Assembly: GCA_009773455.1 (NCBI GenBank)
Contig: WSXU01000006.1
Span: forward strand, 124,001-188,000
Reading direction: 5' to 3'
Source of the DNA: Bacteroidota bacterium
GTDB taxonomy: Bacteria > Bacteroidota > Bacteroidia > Bacteroidales > Lentimicrobiaceae
Length of the DNA: 64,000 bases
Shown here one piece after another: positions 54,781-63,223 of this stretch. The notes beneath the pieces are model-generated. The model was given only the letters and a program-made list of their open reading frames with translations. It was not told the DNA's origin and did not search any database. Numbering within the stretch: position 1 is the stretch's first letter; each line of letters opens with the position of its first letter. A program made the position numbers and the translations under genes.

Positions 54781-55398
54781 TTATTCACATTCTTCATCAC
54801 CCCTGTATGGATAGATGGTCCTTTCGCTTTTATCTTTCACCCCTACAATTCTTATATCATCAAACCAGATGGTTCCCGGGGACAAAATATTTACTTCAAA
54901 ACGAAGATTGTCATTTGTTGCCGGTATTTGAATATCATGTTCAATAAATTTCCACTCAGAATAAGTATCTTCTGTTCTGATCACCGTTTCAGATATTCCG
55001 GGAACCCCTTTCATACCGGTCTGCAGGTAAACCTGGAAGCTGCATCCGTGATTGATTACCCAGAAACTTACTTTATAAGTTTCTCCCGGAATCGCCTTAA
55101 ATTCTTTAAAGAATCCGGGTGAATGCCAACCTCCGGCAGATTCACACTCTTTTATCAGAAACTTCAATGATATGTTTCCCTCCTTAAATAAACTACTATC
55201 GCACTGTATTTCAAAATCACCATTTGGTACTGTCTGTGGGGCATAGTAGTACCAATTGACCGGTAATCCCTTTTTCACTTTCTCGAAACTGCCATTCATT
55301 CTGCAGTCATCACCTTTAATCATAATGCTCATTGGTTCGCAACCCGACAGCACTATAGAAAAAACAAGCATTATTAACCAATTGATTCTTGTTTTCAT
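54781..55398 (-). CDS. Hypothetical lipoprotein with carbohydrate-binding-like fold
   Basis: A 205-residue protein with lipoprotein signal MLVFSIVLSGCEP (lipobox LSGC). The mature part has NGSFEKVKKGLPVNWYYY, then a beta-sandwich with GETYKVSFWVINHGCSFQVY and EVNILSPGTIWFDDIRIVGV, the pattern of CBM-like domains annotated as carbohydrate binding (CBM_4_9 type) in surface proteins of Bacteroidota. Carbohydrate binding is inferred from the fold only. Confidence 0.6.
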   Translation of the reverse strand: MKTRINWLIMLVFSIVLSGCEPMSIMIKGDDCRMNGSFEKVKKGLPVNWYYYAPQTVPNGDFEIQCDSSLFKEGNISLKFLIKECESAGGWHSPGFFKEFKAIPGETYKVSFWVINHGCSFQVYLQTGMKGVPGISETVIRTEDTYSEWKFIEHDIQIPATNDNLRFEVNILSPGTIWFDDIRIVGVKDKSERTIYPYRGDEECE

Positions 55399-55449
55399 GG
55401 TGTTGATATTAAGTTCATTAAATCTTCAGGAAAAGCCAGTGATGAGATA

Positions 55450-55959
55450 TTATCTGAATTTGTAGCCATAGGAAAAGTCAAGGCCAATAGGCAGAATTCT
55501 GATTTTCTTTACCGGTTGATGCTTTGCAAAAATATAGGCAAACCAGACTCTGCTTTCTGCATTCCGGTTAGTATTATCCCACCTGAACTGCACCCCGGGC
55601 ATAAGCGAGAGAACAGAAATACCGTTGGGATCTCCTGCGGTTTTGTGCTTTACCGGAGAGATCAGATAAGAATACTGAAGCCCGGTTTCAGGCCGCCATT
55701 TATGATTGAAAAAGTAAGCGCTATAACCTGCATTCAATGCAAACGGGACAATAAGATCTCCTTCGTAAGCAGCTAGAAAACTGCAGTTTAACGCATTGTG
55801 GTCATCAACCCAATACGTAAAGCAGGGGCCGAACATAATTGCCCCGCTAAGGACCACTCTAATTCCAATCTCAGCATGCTGGGCCTGGGCCTTTTGCTGA
55901 GATAAAAAGACAGCCGGAAAAATAAAAAGCCATACAAGAGCCGGTTTAAAAAAACTCAT
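55450..55959 (-). CDS. Hypothetical outer membrane protein (169 residues)
   Basis: Signal peptide 1-26 (ends QQKAQAQH), then alternating beta strands (EIGIRVVLSGAIMFGPCFTYWV, FALNAGYSAYFFNHKWRPETGLQYSYLISP, VQFRWDNTNRNAESRVWFAYIF) and a final ILPIGLDFSYGYKF, the shape of a small outer membrane barrel. No family recognised. It is 51 bases upstream of the lipoprotein gene on the same strand and both probably belong to one transcript. Confidence 0.55.
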   Translation of the reverse strand: MSFFKPALVWLFIFPAVFLSQQKAQAQHAEIGIRVVLSGAIMFGPCFTYWVDDHNALNCSFLAAYEGDLIVPFALNAGYSAYFFNHKWRPETGLQYSYLISPVKHKTAGDPNGISVLSLMPGVQFRWDNTNRNAESRVWFAYIFAKHQPVKKIRILPIGLDFSYGYKFR

Positions 55960-56025
55960 CTGTTTTTATTTAAAGGTTTTCTTGTCCGGTATTCCATTCA
56001 CCTTTCCTTCACATCGCCTGGATTC

Positions 56026-56256
56026 TCAAAAATATCGTTTCACCAGTATTACTTTACCAGGCAGAAAAGCAATGAATGATTCATTTTCAACATCCATCAT
56101 CCATCCCCGGTCATTCAAATACGAATATAAGCATTTTTTGCCTTTAAAACAATACTTCTCCCAATCATATGCTGTGGCAAAAGGATCAGAAAACCGACAC
56201 AAGAAAAAAGGTAAAAGACTATCGGTTAAATAAATACGAGGCCGATTGATGGTCAT
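56026..56256 (-). CDS. Doubtful 76-residue hypothetical ORF
   Basis: The frame reads MTINRPRIYLTDSLLPFFL... to ENESFIAFLPGKVILVKRYF. Amino acid content is protein-like (aromatic residues spread, few rare ones), but there is no family match, no signal peptide and no promoter box. It may be a remnant of a larger gene. Listed only because it is the sole candidate in this gap. Confidence 0.2.
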   Translation of the reverse strand: MTINRPRIYLTDSLLPFFLCRFSDPFATAYDWEKYCFKGKKCLYSYLNDRGWMMDVENESFIAFLPGKVILVKRYF

Positions 56257-56331
56257 TTGACAACTGACCTGATAACCTTAAAGTGAATAACCCATAAGCA
56301 CAATTTCAGGCAAGTTAATAGACAGATAGTG

Positions 56332-56412
56332 AACAACCTGATAACCGGTAGTGAATGATTCACTTGCTATAACGTAAAGGGTTATAAAGGGGGACAGCTC
56401 CACATCCTGAGG
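56332..56412. repeat. 81-base direct repeat, copy 1
   Basis: Begins AACAACCTGATAACCGG, continues through GAATGATTCACTTGCTATAA and ends CACATCCTGAGG. Copy 2 at 57341-57422 differs by only a few bases. Together they flank the A+T-rich gene at 56502-57071. Confidence 0.8.
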
Positions 56413-56501
56413 AGAGAAAGCTCCACAACCTAAAGTAGACTGCCCCCCACCGAAAAAACAGGAGCACTCGAACCAATAGGTTTTTAATAAATAATACGTT
56501 C

Positions 56502-57071
56502 TTAAAACTGATTATTAAACCCCTTTATAGAATTTATAACCATTTCCCTGTTTATCTTGTCAGAAATATAAACCTTTCCAAGAAATCCAAAACCTAATAT
56601 TTTTGAATCTGATGCGTAATTAAACTTTGTCAAAGAGAAGAATACATAATTATCAATTGAAACACTTTTTAAGGTTTCATCAATAATTTTATCCCCAATT
56701 AATCTTCCAAATCCAAATTGAAAAATATTATCACTTTTTTCAGCTAATATTTCTTCAACAATGCCGGATAATTTAATTCTTAAGGCATCCTTATGATCAT
56801 CCTTTTTAGGATTGGAAAAAAAAGTAATCAATATAAACAATGTTACAAGTAAGTATGACCAAATACTATAATTGGATTTCCTATGACTTAAATCATTTTT
56901 ATAAGGTACATCATCAATAGCACTATTGTCACGACTATAATTCAGAGAATAAGAAGTTCCGGATACATTGTTTCCATAAATCCTATAATAGTCATTTATT
57001 GTCTTCCCTGGATTTTGTTTTCTCCATTCACTTAAATCCGGTTTTTCAGGTTTCGGATTATTTGTGCTCAT
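56502..57071 (-). CDS. Hypothetical membrane-anchored protein (189 residues)
   Basis: Starts MSTNNPKPEKPDLSEWRKQN, a short disordered N-terminal region, followed by one membrane helix (YSIWSYLLVTLFILITFF, about residues 68-85) and a mixed C-terminal domain that ends VFFSLTKFNYASD and LGFGFLGKVYIS. Such C-terminal segments occur in small proteins whose role is unknown (similar in outline to DUF4359 proteins). No signal peptide. Very A+T rich and flanked by an 81-base direct repeat, so it may be a recently acquired or duplicated unit. Confidence 0.55.
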   Translation of the reverse strand: MSTNNPKPEKPDLSEWRKQNPGKTINDYYRIYGNNVSGTSYSLNYSRDNSAIDDVPYKNDLSHRKSNYSIWSYLLVTLFILITFFSNPKKDDHKDALRIKLSGIVEEILAEKSDNIFQFGFGRLIGDKIIDETLKSVSIDNYVFFSLTKFNYASDSKILGFGFLGKVYISDKINREMVINSIKGFNNQF

Positions 57072-57340
57072 AGATTATTTTTTAACTATTAATTATCATG
57101 TTTATAAACTGTCGTAGAGTCTGGCTGATTATAGTACATTATATTCCATCATAATAACAAAGAAAATTCCTTCTTACAATTTCTGGTTTTACCTGCTAAT
57201 ATAATGACTTTTTCAAAAAGCCCGGATTACCATCAATGGCTTTTTACAGTATAAAAAAAAACTAAATAATATATCTATGCAAAAGCTAACTGAACTAACT
57301 ATTAATTCAGGCAACAACTAAACAAGTTAACCGGTATACC
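57072..57340. other. 269-base A+T-rich gap
   Basis: Upstream region of the 189-residue gene; no further gene, no exact promoter box. Confidence 0.4.
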
Positions 57341-57422
57341 AACAACCTGATAGCCGGATAGTGAATGATTCACTTGCTATAACGTAAAGGGTTATAAAGG
57401 GGGACAGCTCCACATCCTGAGG
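57341..57422. repeat. 81-base direct repeat, copy 2
   Basis: AACAACCTGATAGCCGG... to CACATCCTGAGG; nearly identical to 56332-56412 (one extra base after CCGG). Immediately followed by the 23-base tandem array. Confidence 0.8.
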
Positions 57423-57427
57423 TGGGA

Positions 57428-57595
57428 CATCCTCAAAGCCTAATGCGAGGTATCCTCAAAGCCTAAGGCGAGACATCCTCAAAGCCTAAGGCGAGACATC
57501 CTCAAAGCCTAAGGTGAGACATACTCAAAGCCTGAGGTGAGACATCCTCAAAGCATGAGGCGAGACTTCCTCAAAGCATGAGGCGAGACTTCCCC
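57428..57595. repeat. 23-base tandem array (about seven units)
   Basis: Unit CATCCTCAAAGCCTAAGGCG plus AGA. Units begin at 57428, 57451, 57474, 57497, 57520, 57543, 57566 and partly at 57589, always 23 bases apart. Each contains a small palindrome GCCT-A-AGGC flanked by CTC and GAG. No spacers are present, so it is not a CRISPR array. Confidence 0.8.
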
Positions 57596-57670
57596 GCATG
57601 GTAATATTTCCTGTGATCCCGACTCCCCCGCCTGCACTGCGTTTCTGCGGGGCAAGCTGCCTCAATTCCT

Positions 57671-58050
57671 GGAATCTGCTTCCTACGGTCTCGACTCCGC
57701 TCGACCTCCGGGGAACTGTATGAATAATAAAGTGTTGGTATTGATGAATTTGAAAATTAAAATCCGGTGGTCGAGCGGAGTCGAGACCACCATGTTTGAG
57801 TTTCGGCGCTTTGGTAAAATTGGTTTCGTCCTGATGGAAATCCGGACAGACCGACCACCCTAATTAAATTCCTGCGATCGGGTGCTGGTTCAGGCTTCGT
57901 TCGACCTCCGGGAATCTGTTTACTGCGGTCCCGACTCCGCTCGACCTCCGGGGAACTAATAGAACAATAAAGTGTTCGTATTGATAAATTTGAAAATTAA
58001 AATCCGGTGGTCGAGTGGAGTCGAGACCACCATGTTTGAGTTCCGGCGCC
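57671..58050. repeat. Duplicated MITE-like element with 20-base inverted repeats
   Basis: 140-base segments at 57671-57810 and 57911-58050 are direct copies (exactly 240 bases apart). In the first copy GGTCTCGACTCCGCTCGACC (57687-57706) is the perfect inverted repeat of 57769-57788; in the second copy each arm has one change (57927-57946 and 58009-58028). The middle is A+T rich and has no gene. Solo arms occur at 60160-60179 and, shortened, at about 46001. Confidence 0.75.
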
Positions 58051-58079
58051 CGGGCTTTGATGTCCCGTCATGCTTTGTC

Positions 58080-59249
58080 TTAAGGTGAATTTACTCCCTT
58101 ATCTGCAGCATTGAAATCCGAAAGTTGATTATCCATCCCAAGTACATCCTGCTGCATAATCTGCCTGAATTTCTCCGGCTCTTCAAACAGGGGGCTGTGG
58201 GCAGAAAGTTCAAAAGTGTAGAACCCTTTTAAAGGTGCTTTCAGTTTCTCAAAGTAGGATTTTGCCTCTGTATAGGAGCAGGTATAATCGTATTTCCCCT
58301 CCATGAAATAAACCGGTATCTGAAGTTCGGGAACCCTGGCAGAAAGGTCGGTGGCAACCATTTCCTTCCATAAAATGCTGATGCCGCTCTCCGACTTCCC
58401 CATCCATAGATTAAACTTCTCTCTCAGCGTATAATCCCTGCATTTCAGCGAAGGCAGAAAGATGCCGGTAACAACCGATTTCATGTCCCTGGTGGTTCCG
58501 ATGCCAAGGGCGTGCATAGCGGGATCGCGCAGAGGCAGGTAGTTGTCCGGTATTCCTTTTTCCAGACTCACCGTTGCTGCCTCAAGCTTCTTAACCATAC
58601 CCATGTCCCCCCTTTTCCGGTATTCCTGCAGCATATAGTTATAGGCCAGCACTTCCGATTTCATCTGATCCGACATCTGGGCCACCCCGATGTATGCATG
58701 GAACAACTCCGGATATTGCGCTGCCGTCAGGATGCCGATAAAGGTTCCGCCCGAATGCCCCATCAGGTAGATCTTCTCCTGATTAAACCGCCGGCGGAGG
58801 TAATCGGTCAGCGCCCGTGTATCGGCAACCATCTGCTCCAGGGTCACCGACCCTTGCGGGATATCTGAAGCATATGACATCCCTGACCCCCACTGCTCCC
58901 ACCATACCATGGTAAAGAGTTCTTCCAGGCCGGTCGGGTATTTATCGGTCAGAAAATAGTCGGGCATACCCCCGTGCAGGTAGAGCAACACTGGGTTGTC
59001 TGCATTGCTGCTTTTGATAAACATCCCCTGATTCATCCCGTTGATCTCAACAAAGACCTTCTCTGACAGACTGCCGTGCACCGGCCTCCCCTTTTCATTC
59101 AGGATTGGCCTGACTTTGCCCGGACTGAAATAAAACAGGGTGCCGGCCATAAGAACAATCATCACAAGTATTATCGTCAGTACAACCGACATGATCCGGC
59201 CTCCTTTCTGAAGAATGGTTATTTTGAGAAATTGCTGCATGTTCATCAA
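58080..59249 (-). CDS. Alpha/beta hydrolase (prolyl-aminopeptidase-like), membrane-anchored
   Basis: A 389-residue alpha/beta hydrolase. An N-terminal hydrophobic segment (VVLTIILVMIVLMAGTLFYF, about residues 22-41) anchors or exports it. LYLHGGMPDYF (oxyanion HGG), WWEQWGSGMSY, and nucleophile elbow YLMGHSGGTFIG (Ser166) define the fold; the Asp and His of the triad lie in KYDYTCSYTEA and LSAHSPLFEEP. Similar proteins are annotated as proline iminopeptidase-like, but substrate is unknown. Neighbours are unrelated. Confidence 0.82.
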   Translation of the reverse strand: MMNMQQFLKITILQKGGRIMSVVLTIILVMIVLMAGTLFYFSPGKVRPILNEKGRPVHGSLSEKVFVEINGMNQGMFIKSSNADNPVLLYLHGGMPDYFLTDKYPTGLEELFTMVWWEQWGSGMSYASDIPQGSVTLEQMVADTRALTDYLRRRFNQEKIYLMGHSGGTFIGILTAAQYPELFHAYIGVAQMSDQMKSEVLAYNYMLQEYRKRGDMGMVKKLEAATVSLEKGIPDNYLPLRDPAMHALGIGTTRDMKSVVTGIFLPSLKCRDYTLREKFNLWMGKSESGISILWKEMVATDLSARVPELQIPVYFMEGKYDYTCSYTEAKSYFEKLKAPLKGFYTFELSAHSPLFEEPEKFRQIMQQDVLGMDNQLSDFNAADKGVNSP

Positions 59250-59308
59250 TTCCCTTTTTTAGGATAACTGATTCTGTGAGATTTATAACATGATAAATTT
59301 CAGTTATT

Positions 59309-60079
59309 TCATTTGCCGGATGCGATCACCAGCATTTCAAAGTCTTTGGTGGTCAGCTGGTCGTTGCGTGAGAAAGCCCCTAGCCTGGCCCCGAAGATTT
59401 CGATCTTCACGAAACCGAGCGATTTCAGCAGCCAGGTAATTTCGCTGGGAACATAATATCTTTCATTGCATTCCAGTTTCATCAGGTTACCAGAATCATC
59501 CTCCAGTTCAGTGATGTTATGATCTCTGAAGGTCATCAGGTCGAAGGTATTGTTCCGGTACACGGCATTGCCTTCCTCTGTAGCTGAAGCGCAGAAATCC
59601 TCCACCGAATTGTAGAGCGGGAACAGACCGTTCAGGGTGGTAAAAATCAGTTTCCCCTCCCCTTTCAGTGATTTTGTGACATTTTTTAAGATCTCAAAGT
59701 TCATCTCATCGGTTTCCATCAGCGGAAATCCGCCTTCACAAAGCATAATGGCCACATCAAATTCGCTGTCAAACGGCAGGTTTCTGGCATCGTGTTGCAG
59801 GAAGTCGATCTTAAGTTCGCTTTTTTGCGCCATCTGCCTGGCTTTTTCAAGCATCGCTCCTGAAAGGTCAATACCGGTCACCGTGTAGCCCCGTCTGGTC
59901 AGTTCGATGGTATGCCGGCCGGTACCGCACCCTACATCGAGAATCCGCAGAGTTTTGTTATTATTCAGCTCTTCTTCGATGAAATCACATTCACCCATGG
60001 TGCCCCGGGTGAAGTTTTCCTGTTCATACCTGCTGCCGTAATTTTCGAACAGTTGCTCGTACCATTGCTTTTTATTCAT
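59309..60079 (-). CDS. Class I SAM-dependent methyltransferase
   Basis: A 256-residue methyltransferase. SAM-binding motif LRILDVGCGTGRHTIELTRRG (motif I, VGCGTG), GIDLSGAMLEKARQ (motif II), then LPFDSEFDVAIMLCEGGFPL. The C-terminal part ERYYVPSEITWLLKSLGFVKIEIFG resembles small-molecule methyltransferases. Substrate unknown. It stands alone, 59 bases upstream of the hydrolase gene on the same strand. Confidence 0.85.
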   Translation of the reverse strand: MNKKQWYEQLFENYGSRYEQENFTRGTMGECDFIEEELNNNKTLRILDVGCGTGRHTIELTRRGYTVTGIDLSGAMLEKARQMAQKSELKIDFLQHDARNLPFDSEFDVAIMLCEGGFPLMETDEMNFEILKNVTKSLKGEGKLIFTTLNGLFPLYNSVEDFCASATEEGNAVYRNNTFDLMTFRDHNITELEDDSGNLMKLECNERYYVPSEITWLLKSLGFVKIEIFGARLGAFSRNDQLTTKDFEMLVIASGK

Positions 60080-60368
60080 GGATATTTATCTCTGTCGGTG
60101 CAAAGTTTACAAAGGATAAATGTATGAAATTTTCATATCTGTAAATAGCAGAGATCGGTGGTCGAGCGGAGTCGAGACCACCATGTTAGCATTTCGGTGG
60201 TCGGGATCGGTGGTCGAGCGGTCCCGATAGCAATCGGGATGAGACCACCATGTTTTAATGGTGGGGATTCTGGTTCTTCGGTCTTGTTCTGACTGCTGTC
60301 GGAATATGATCAGCAATAACCTGACAAATTCAGCAGCCCATGCCAGATCAGTATTAAAGAGCGATAAA
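60080..60368. repeat. Intergenic stretch with inverted-repeat solo arms
   Basis: Contains GGTCGAGCGGAGTCGAGACC at 60160-60179, a perfect solo arm of the MITE-like element at 57671-58050, followed by a second, mosaic copy 'ggtggtcgagcggtcccgatagcaatcgggatgagaccacc' (60210-60249) that joins this arm with a CCCGAT...ATCGGG palindrome. No gene seen. Confidence 0.6.
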
Positions 60369-60716
60369 CTAATTCTTCTTCGCCATGTTCTCCATAACCC
60401 TGTATTTCACGATGGCACCGATCAGGTCAAGCGGAAGCGGCTGGTTATGCGGAAATTGAACCGAGCCTTTGGCATTTTTATATACAGAAAGCTCCTTCTG
60501 AAAAACTTCAATACCCGAAGGAGCCGGATAGAAACCGATGTGGTTCTGATAACCGGCAAAATGAACCAGGTTACCTTTAAGATAAAAAGTCGGCATGCTG
60601 TAACTGATTTTTTCCGTCGCCTCCGGTGCCGCCTGCCTGATTGTTTCGCGGATCAGGCTCAGCCTCTGCTGTATCTCATCCGGGAATGCTGCAATGTATT
60701 TGTCAGTCTCGTTCAT
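60369..60716 (-). CDS. DUF1801 (YdhG/iron-chaperone-like) domain protein
   Basis: A 115-residue protein with QQRLSLIRETIRQAAPEATE, ISYSMPTFYLKGNLVHFAGY and a GFYPAPSG loop, the core of DUF1801. Members include the Bacillus iron chaperone frataxin-like Fra/YdhG, but most are uncharacterised. The start overlaps the stop of the upstream GNAT-like gene by four bases (ATGA), so the two are co-translated. Confidence 0.8.
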   Translation of the reverse strand: MNETDKYIAAFPDEIQQRLSLIRETIRQAAPEATEKISYSMPTFYLKGNLVHFAGYQNHIGFYPAPSGIEVFQKELSVYKNAKGSVQFPHNQPLPLDLIGAIVKYRVMENMAKKN

Positions 60717-61864
60717 TGTTGAGTATTCTCTTGAAAGTTTTCAAATTTATAAATTCTGTATCGTTTTATTCTGGTTCCTCCCAGCTTTTGCATGATGGAA
60801 TTCATGCTCAGATTATCCTCCATCACATAACATGCTTCACCATGATAAATGCCCATGGTAGCAAGATTCTCCTGTATTTTACGATATAACACAACATCAA
60901 TTCCTTTGTTTCGGTATTCCTTCAGAATCCCCAGAATAAGTATCCGGGAGCCGGTAATTTTCCTCCTGTACCACAGGAATTTCAGTAAACCCGTTGGCAG
61001 CATTTTCCCTGATCGCATATGGCCGAATACCTGGTTCAGGTCGGGAAGGGCTACAATAAACCCAATCTGTTGTCCGTCCTTTTCTACTATCAGCATGAGT
61101 TTTTCAGGTACAAACTGCCTGAACTGATGCGCTGTATGACTGAATTCCCTCTCATTCAACGGGATAAATCCCCAGTTATCACTGTTCGATTGATTATAGA
61201 CTTCCCTGAATGGTATAATTTCTTCGTCCAGTTTTTTATAATTAATCGTCCTGATTGTAATACCCGAAGCTGCCAGGCCCGCACACAGCCTGTCTGATAA
61301 TTTCATATAGGCCGGCGATTTCAGCAGCCCGTCGCCGATGTAGTACGACGACAATTCCATCTCCTTTTCAAACCCGTACCTGATCAGAAAGTCATTGTAC
61401 CAGGGCTTGTTGTATGGCATCATTACGACGGGGGGAATGTCAAAACCGGAAATCAGCAATCCGCACGAATCGTTTGTGGTAAAATTAACGGGACCCGTAA
61501 CCCGGTTAAACCCATTTTCCCGGTGTATTTCCACGACTTTGTCAAGCAGGGCAACAGCAACCTCATAATTGTCAACCGATTCGAAAAAACCAAAAAAGCC
61601 GGTTTTCACGCTGTATGTTTCATTGTGGACTGTATTGACAATGGCAGCTATACGCCCCACAATCCTGTGATCTGAAACCGCGATAAAATACCTGGCCTGT
61701 GAATGCTCAAAAAAGGGGTTCTTTCCGGAGAAGAAATCCATCTGCATCATAACTGGTTCAAAGATGAAATTTCTGTCCTGACGGTAAAGATCTTTCGGAA
61801 AACAGATAAACCGTCTGAGTTGTTTTTGCCCGGTAACCTCTTTGATGCTGATATTCATATCCAT
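60713..61864 (-). CDS. GNAT-like N-acetyltransferase-related protein
   Basis: A 383-residue protein. The N-terminal half (RRFICFPKDLYRQDRNFI; GRIAAIVNTVHNE; GFFGFFESVDNYEVA) and the C-terminal half (GILKEYRNKGIDVVLYRKI; ACYVMEDNLSMNSIMQKLGG) together resemble double-domain GNAT-related proteins (YghO-like) found in Bacteroidota and Deltaproteobacteria. The RNKG-type acetyl-CoA loop is in the second half. Likely acylates an unknown small molecule or protein. It lies 33 bases after the upstream B12-radical SAM gene and overlaps the DUF1801 gene, so it belongs to that operon. Confidence 0.75.
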   Translation of the reverse strand: MDMNISIKEVTGQKQLRRFICFPKDLYRQDRNFIFEPVMMQMDFFSGKNPFFEHSQARYFIAVSDHRIVGRIAAIVNTVHNETYSVKTGFFGFFESVDNYEVAVALLDKVVEIHRENGFNRVTGPVNFTTNDSCGLLISGFDIPPVVMMPYNKPWYNDFLIRYGFEKEMELSSYYIGDGLLKSPAYMKLSDRLCAGLAASGITIRTINYKKLDEEIIPFREVYNQSNSDNWGFIPLNEREFSHTAHQFRQFVPEKLMLIVEKDGQQIGFIVALPDLNQVFGHMRSGKMLPTGLLKFLWYRRKITGSRILILGILKEYRNKGIDVVLYRKIQENLATMGIYHGEACYVMEDNLSMNSIMQKLGGTRIKRYRIYKFENFQENTQQ

Positions 61865-61897
61865 GGTTTTGATTAAGACTAAGTCGTGAAAGAATGA

Positions 61898-63223
61898 TCA
61901 GAAGATGTTGGGTGCATCACCGTTTTTAATGGATTTCCGGTATTTAAGGTTGACAAAAAAAGCAAAAAGCAGGGTTGCCGGGTGTTTGAGGAACGACCTG
62001 TTCAACAGGGTCCGCTTAAGAATATTAGGCAATGTATAGACTCTTTTGTAAAGCCACCAATACATCTGATTGAGTTCAGCGGGAGTCATGTTGGCAGGGG
62101 TATGAACACAATTGGTGGCCGTGTAGTAATTGTAATCCTCATGCAGCAACCTCCCCTGCTTTTTATAGTCTTCATACAATACCGATCCGGGCATTGGGGT
62201 GAGAATGTAGAACTTGGGAATCGGAATCCCTGATTTCATGACGAATTTATAGGTATTCCTGATCGAATCCACTGTATCACTGTCGGTCCCGAGCATCATC
62301 TCTGTAGCCGGAATGATCCCGGCATCTGAAATTCTTTTCAGCAGTTTTACATGCTCCCCGGTGTTAACCCAGTTTTTGTTCAGCTGATTGAGCCCTTGCT
62401 GGGTTATGCTTTCGATGCCCAGGCTCATTATCCTGCACCCGGAATCAGCTACTTTTTTGAGCAATGCCGGATTGCGGGCAAGGTTGATGGAACACTGGCT
62501 GGCCCACTTCATCTTCAAAGGCCTGATCCGGTCGCACAATTCATCAAGAAACTTAGGGTTCCCGATGATGTTATCATCCAGCAGGTAAAAATAGCTGAAA
62601 CCCAGTTCCTTTATCCGTTTGATGTCACGCATGACCTCATCAACCGGCCTGGCTATATATCTTCCCTTATAGATACAAGCGATAGAGCAATAACTGCAAA
62701 GATGAGGGCAGCCCCTGCCGGCCTGCACGGGAAGCATAAAACCTATCCTTTTCTCCATCAACAGTTCATACCTGGGTAACGGAAGACAGTTCAGATCCTT
62801 TAACGGATGATCGTATCTCTTTTTGATTGTCCCCGTTTTTTCAAAATCGTCAAGCAATTCAGGAAGTGAAATCTCGGCATCGCCTATGATCACACCATCA
62901 CAATATTCATCAACAAACCAGGGGATCAGTGAAGGCATATAACCACCCATGAATACTGTTTTTCCCCTTTTCCGGAATTCTTTGGCGATGTCAATAGCCC
63001 GGAAGACGGCATGTCCCATCGCCCCTATTCCGACAACATCGGCATCCGAATCAAAGTTTATTTCATCAACAACCTCAATGTTTAATTCCAGTTGCCATTG
63101 GTCAGGCAAATAAGCAGCCAATAACGGGAATGCCAGACCAGGAAAATAAATCCTTGACTGCTTGCATAGTTTGCTGCTGCCGGCACTGTACTGCGTCGAC
63201 TGTATAAGAAGCAACTTAGGCAT
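61898..63223 (-). CDS. B12-binding domain-containing radical SAM protein (BchE-like)
   Basis: A 441-residue enzyme. An N-terminal cobalamin-binding-type domain (about 1-125; VVGIGAMGHAVFRAIDIAKEFR, FMGGYMPSLIPWF) lacks the His-on DxHxxG motif, as in the BchE group. The radical SAM core has the [4Fe-4S] motif C172-PHL-C176-SY-C179 (CxxxCxxC), a YFYLLDDNIIGNPKFLDEL segment and an IMSLGIESIT segment. These enzymes methylate or cyclise unreactive carbons. Overlaps the upstream radical SAM gene by eight bases (shared ATG region), so both are one operon. Substrate unknown. Confidence 0.85.
   Translation of the reverse strand: MPKLLLIQSTQYSAGSSKLCKQSRIYFPGLAFPLLAAYLPDQWQLELNIEVVDEINFDSDADVVGIGAMGHAVFRAIDIAKEFRKRGKTVFMGGYMPSLIPWFVDEYCDGVIIGDAEISLPELLDDFEKTGTIKKRYDHPLKDLNCLPLPRYELLMEKRIGFMLPVQAGRGCPHLCSYCSIACIYKGRYIARPVDEVMRDIKRIKELGFSYFYLLDDNIIGNPKFLDELCDRIRPLKMKWASQCSINLARNPALLKKVADSGCRIMSLGIESITQQGLNQLNKNWVNTGEHVKLLKRISDAGIIPATEMMLGTDSDTVDSIRNTYKFVMKSGIPIPKFYILTPMPGSVLYEDYKKQGRLLHEDYNYYTATNCVHTPANMTPAELNQMYWWLYKRVYTLPNILKRTLLNRSFLKHPATLLFAFFVNLKYRKSIKNGDAPNIF

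Larger units (their letters stand above)
55960..56501. other. 542-base gap with one doubtful small ORF and a direct repeat
   Basis: A minus-strand 76-codon frame (56026-56256) is the only candidate gene and is listed separately. The rest is a fragment GACCTGATAACC near 56264 and the first copy (56332-56412) of an 81-base direct repeat that recurs at 57341. Confidence 0.4.

Noticed and set aside
57428-57595. CRISPR array considered for the 23-base phased repeats (and for the 26-base ones at 30377).
   Set aside because: There are no spacers: repeats follow each other without unique sequence, and no cas genes are present.
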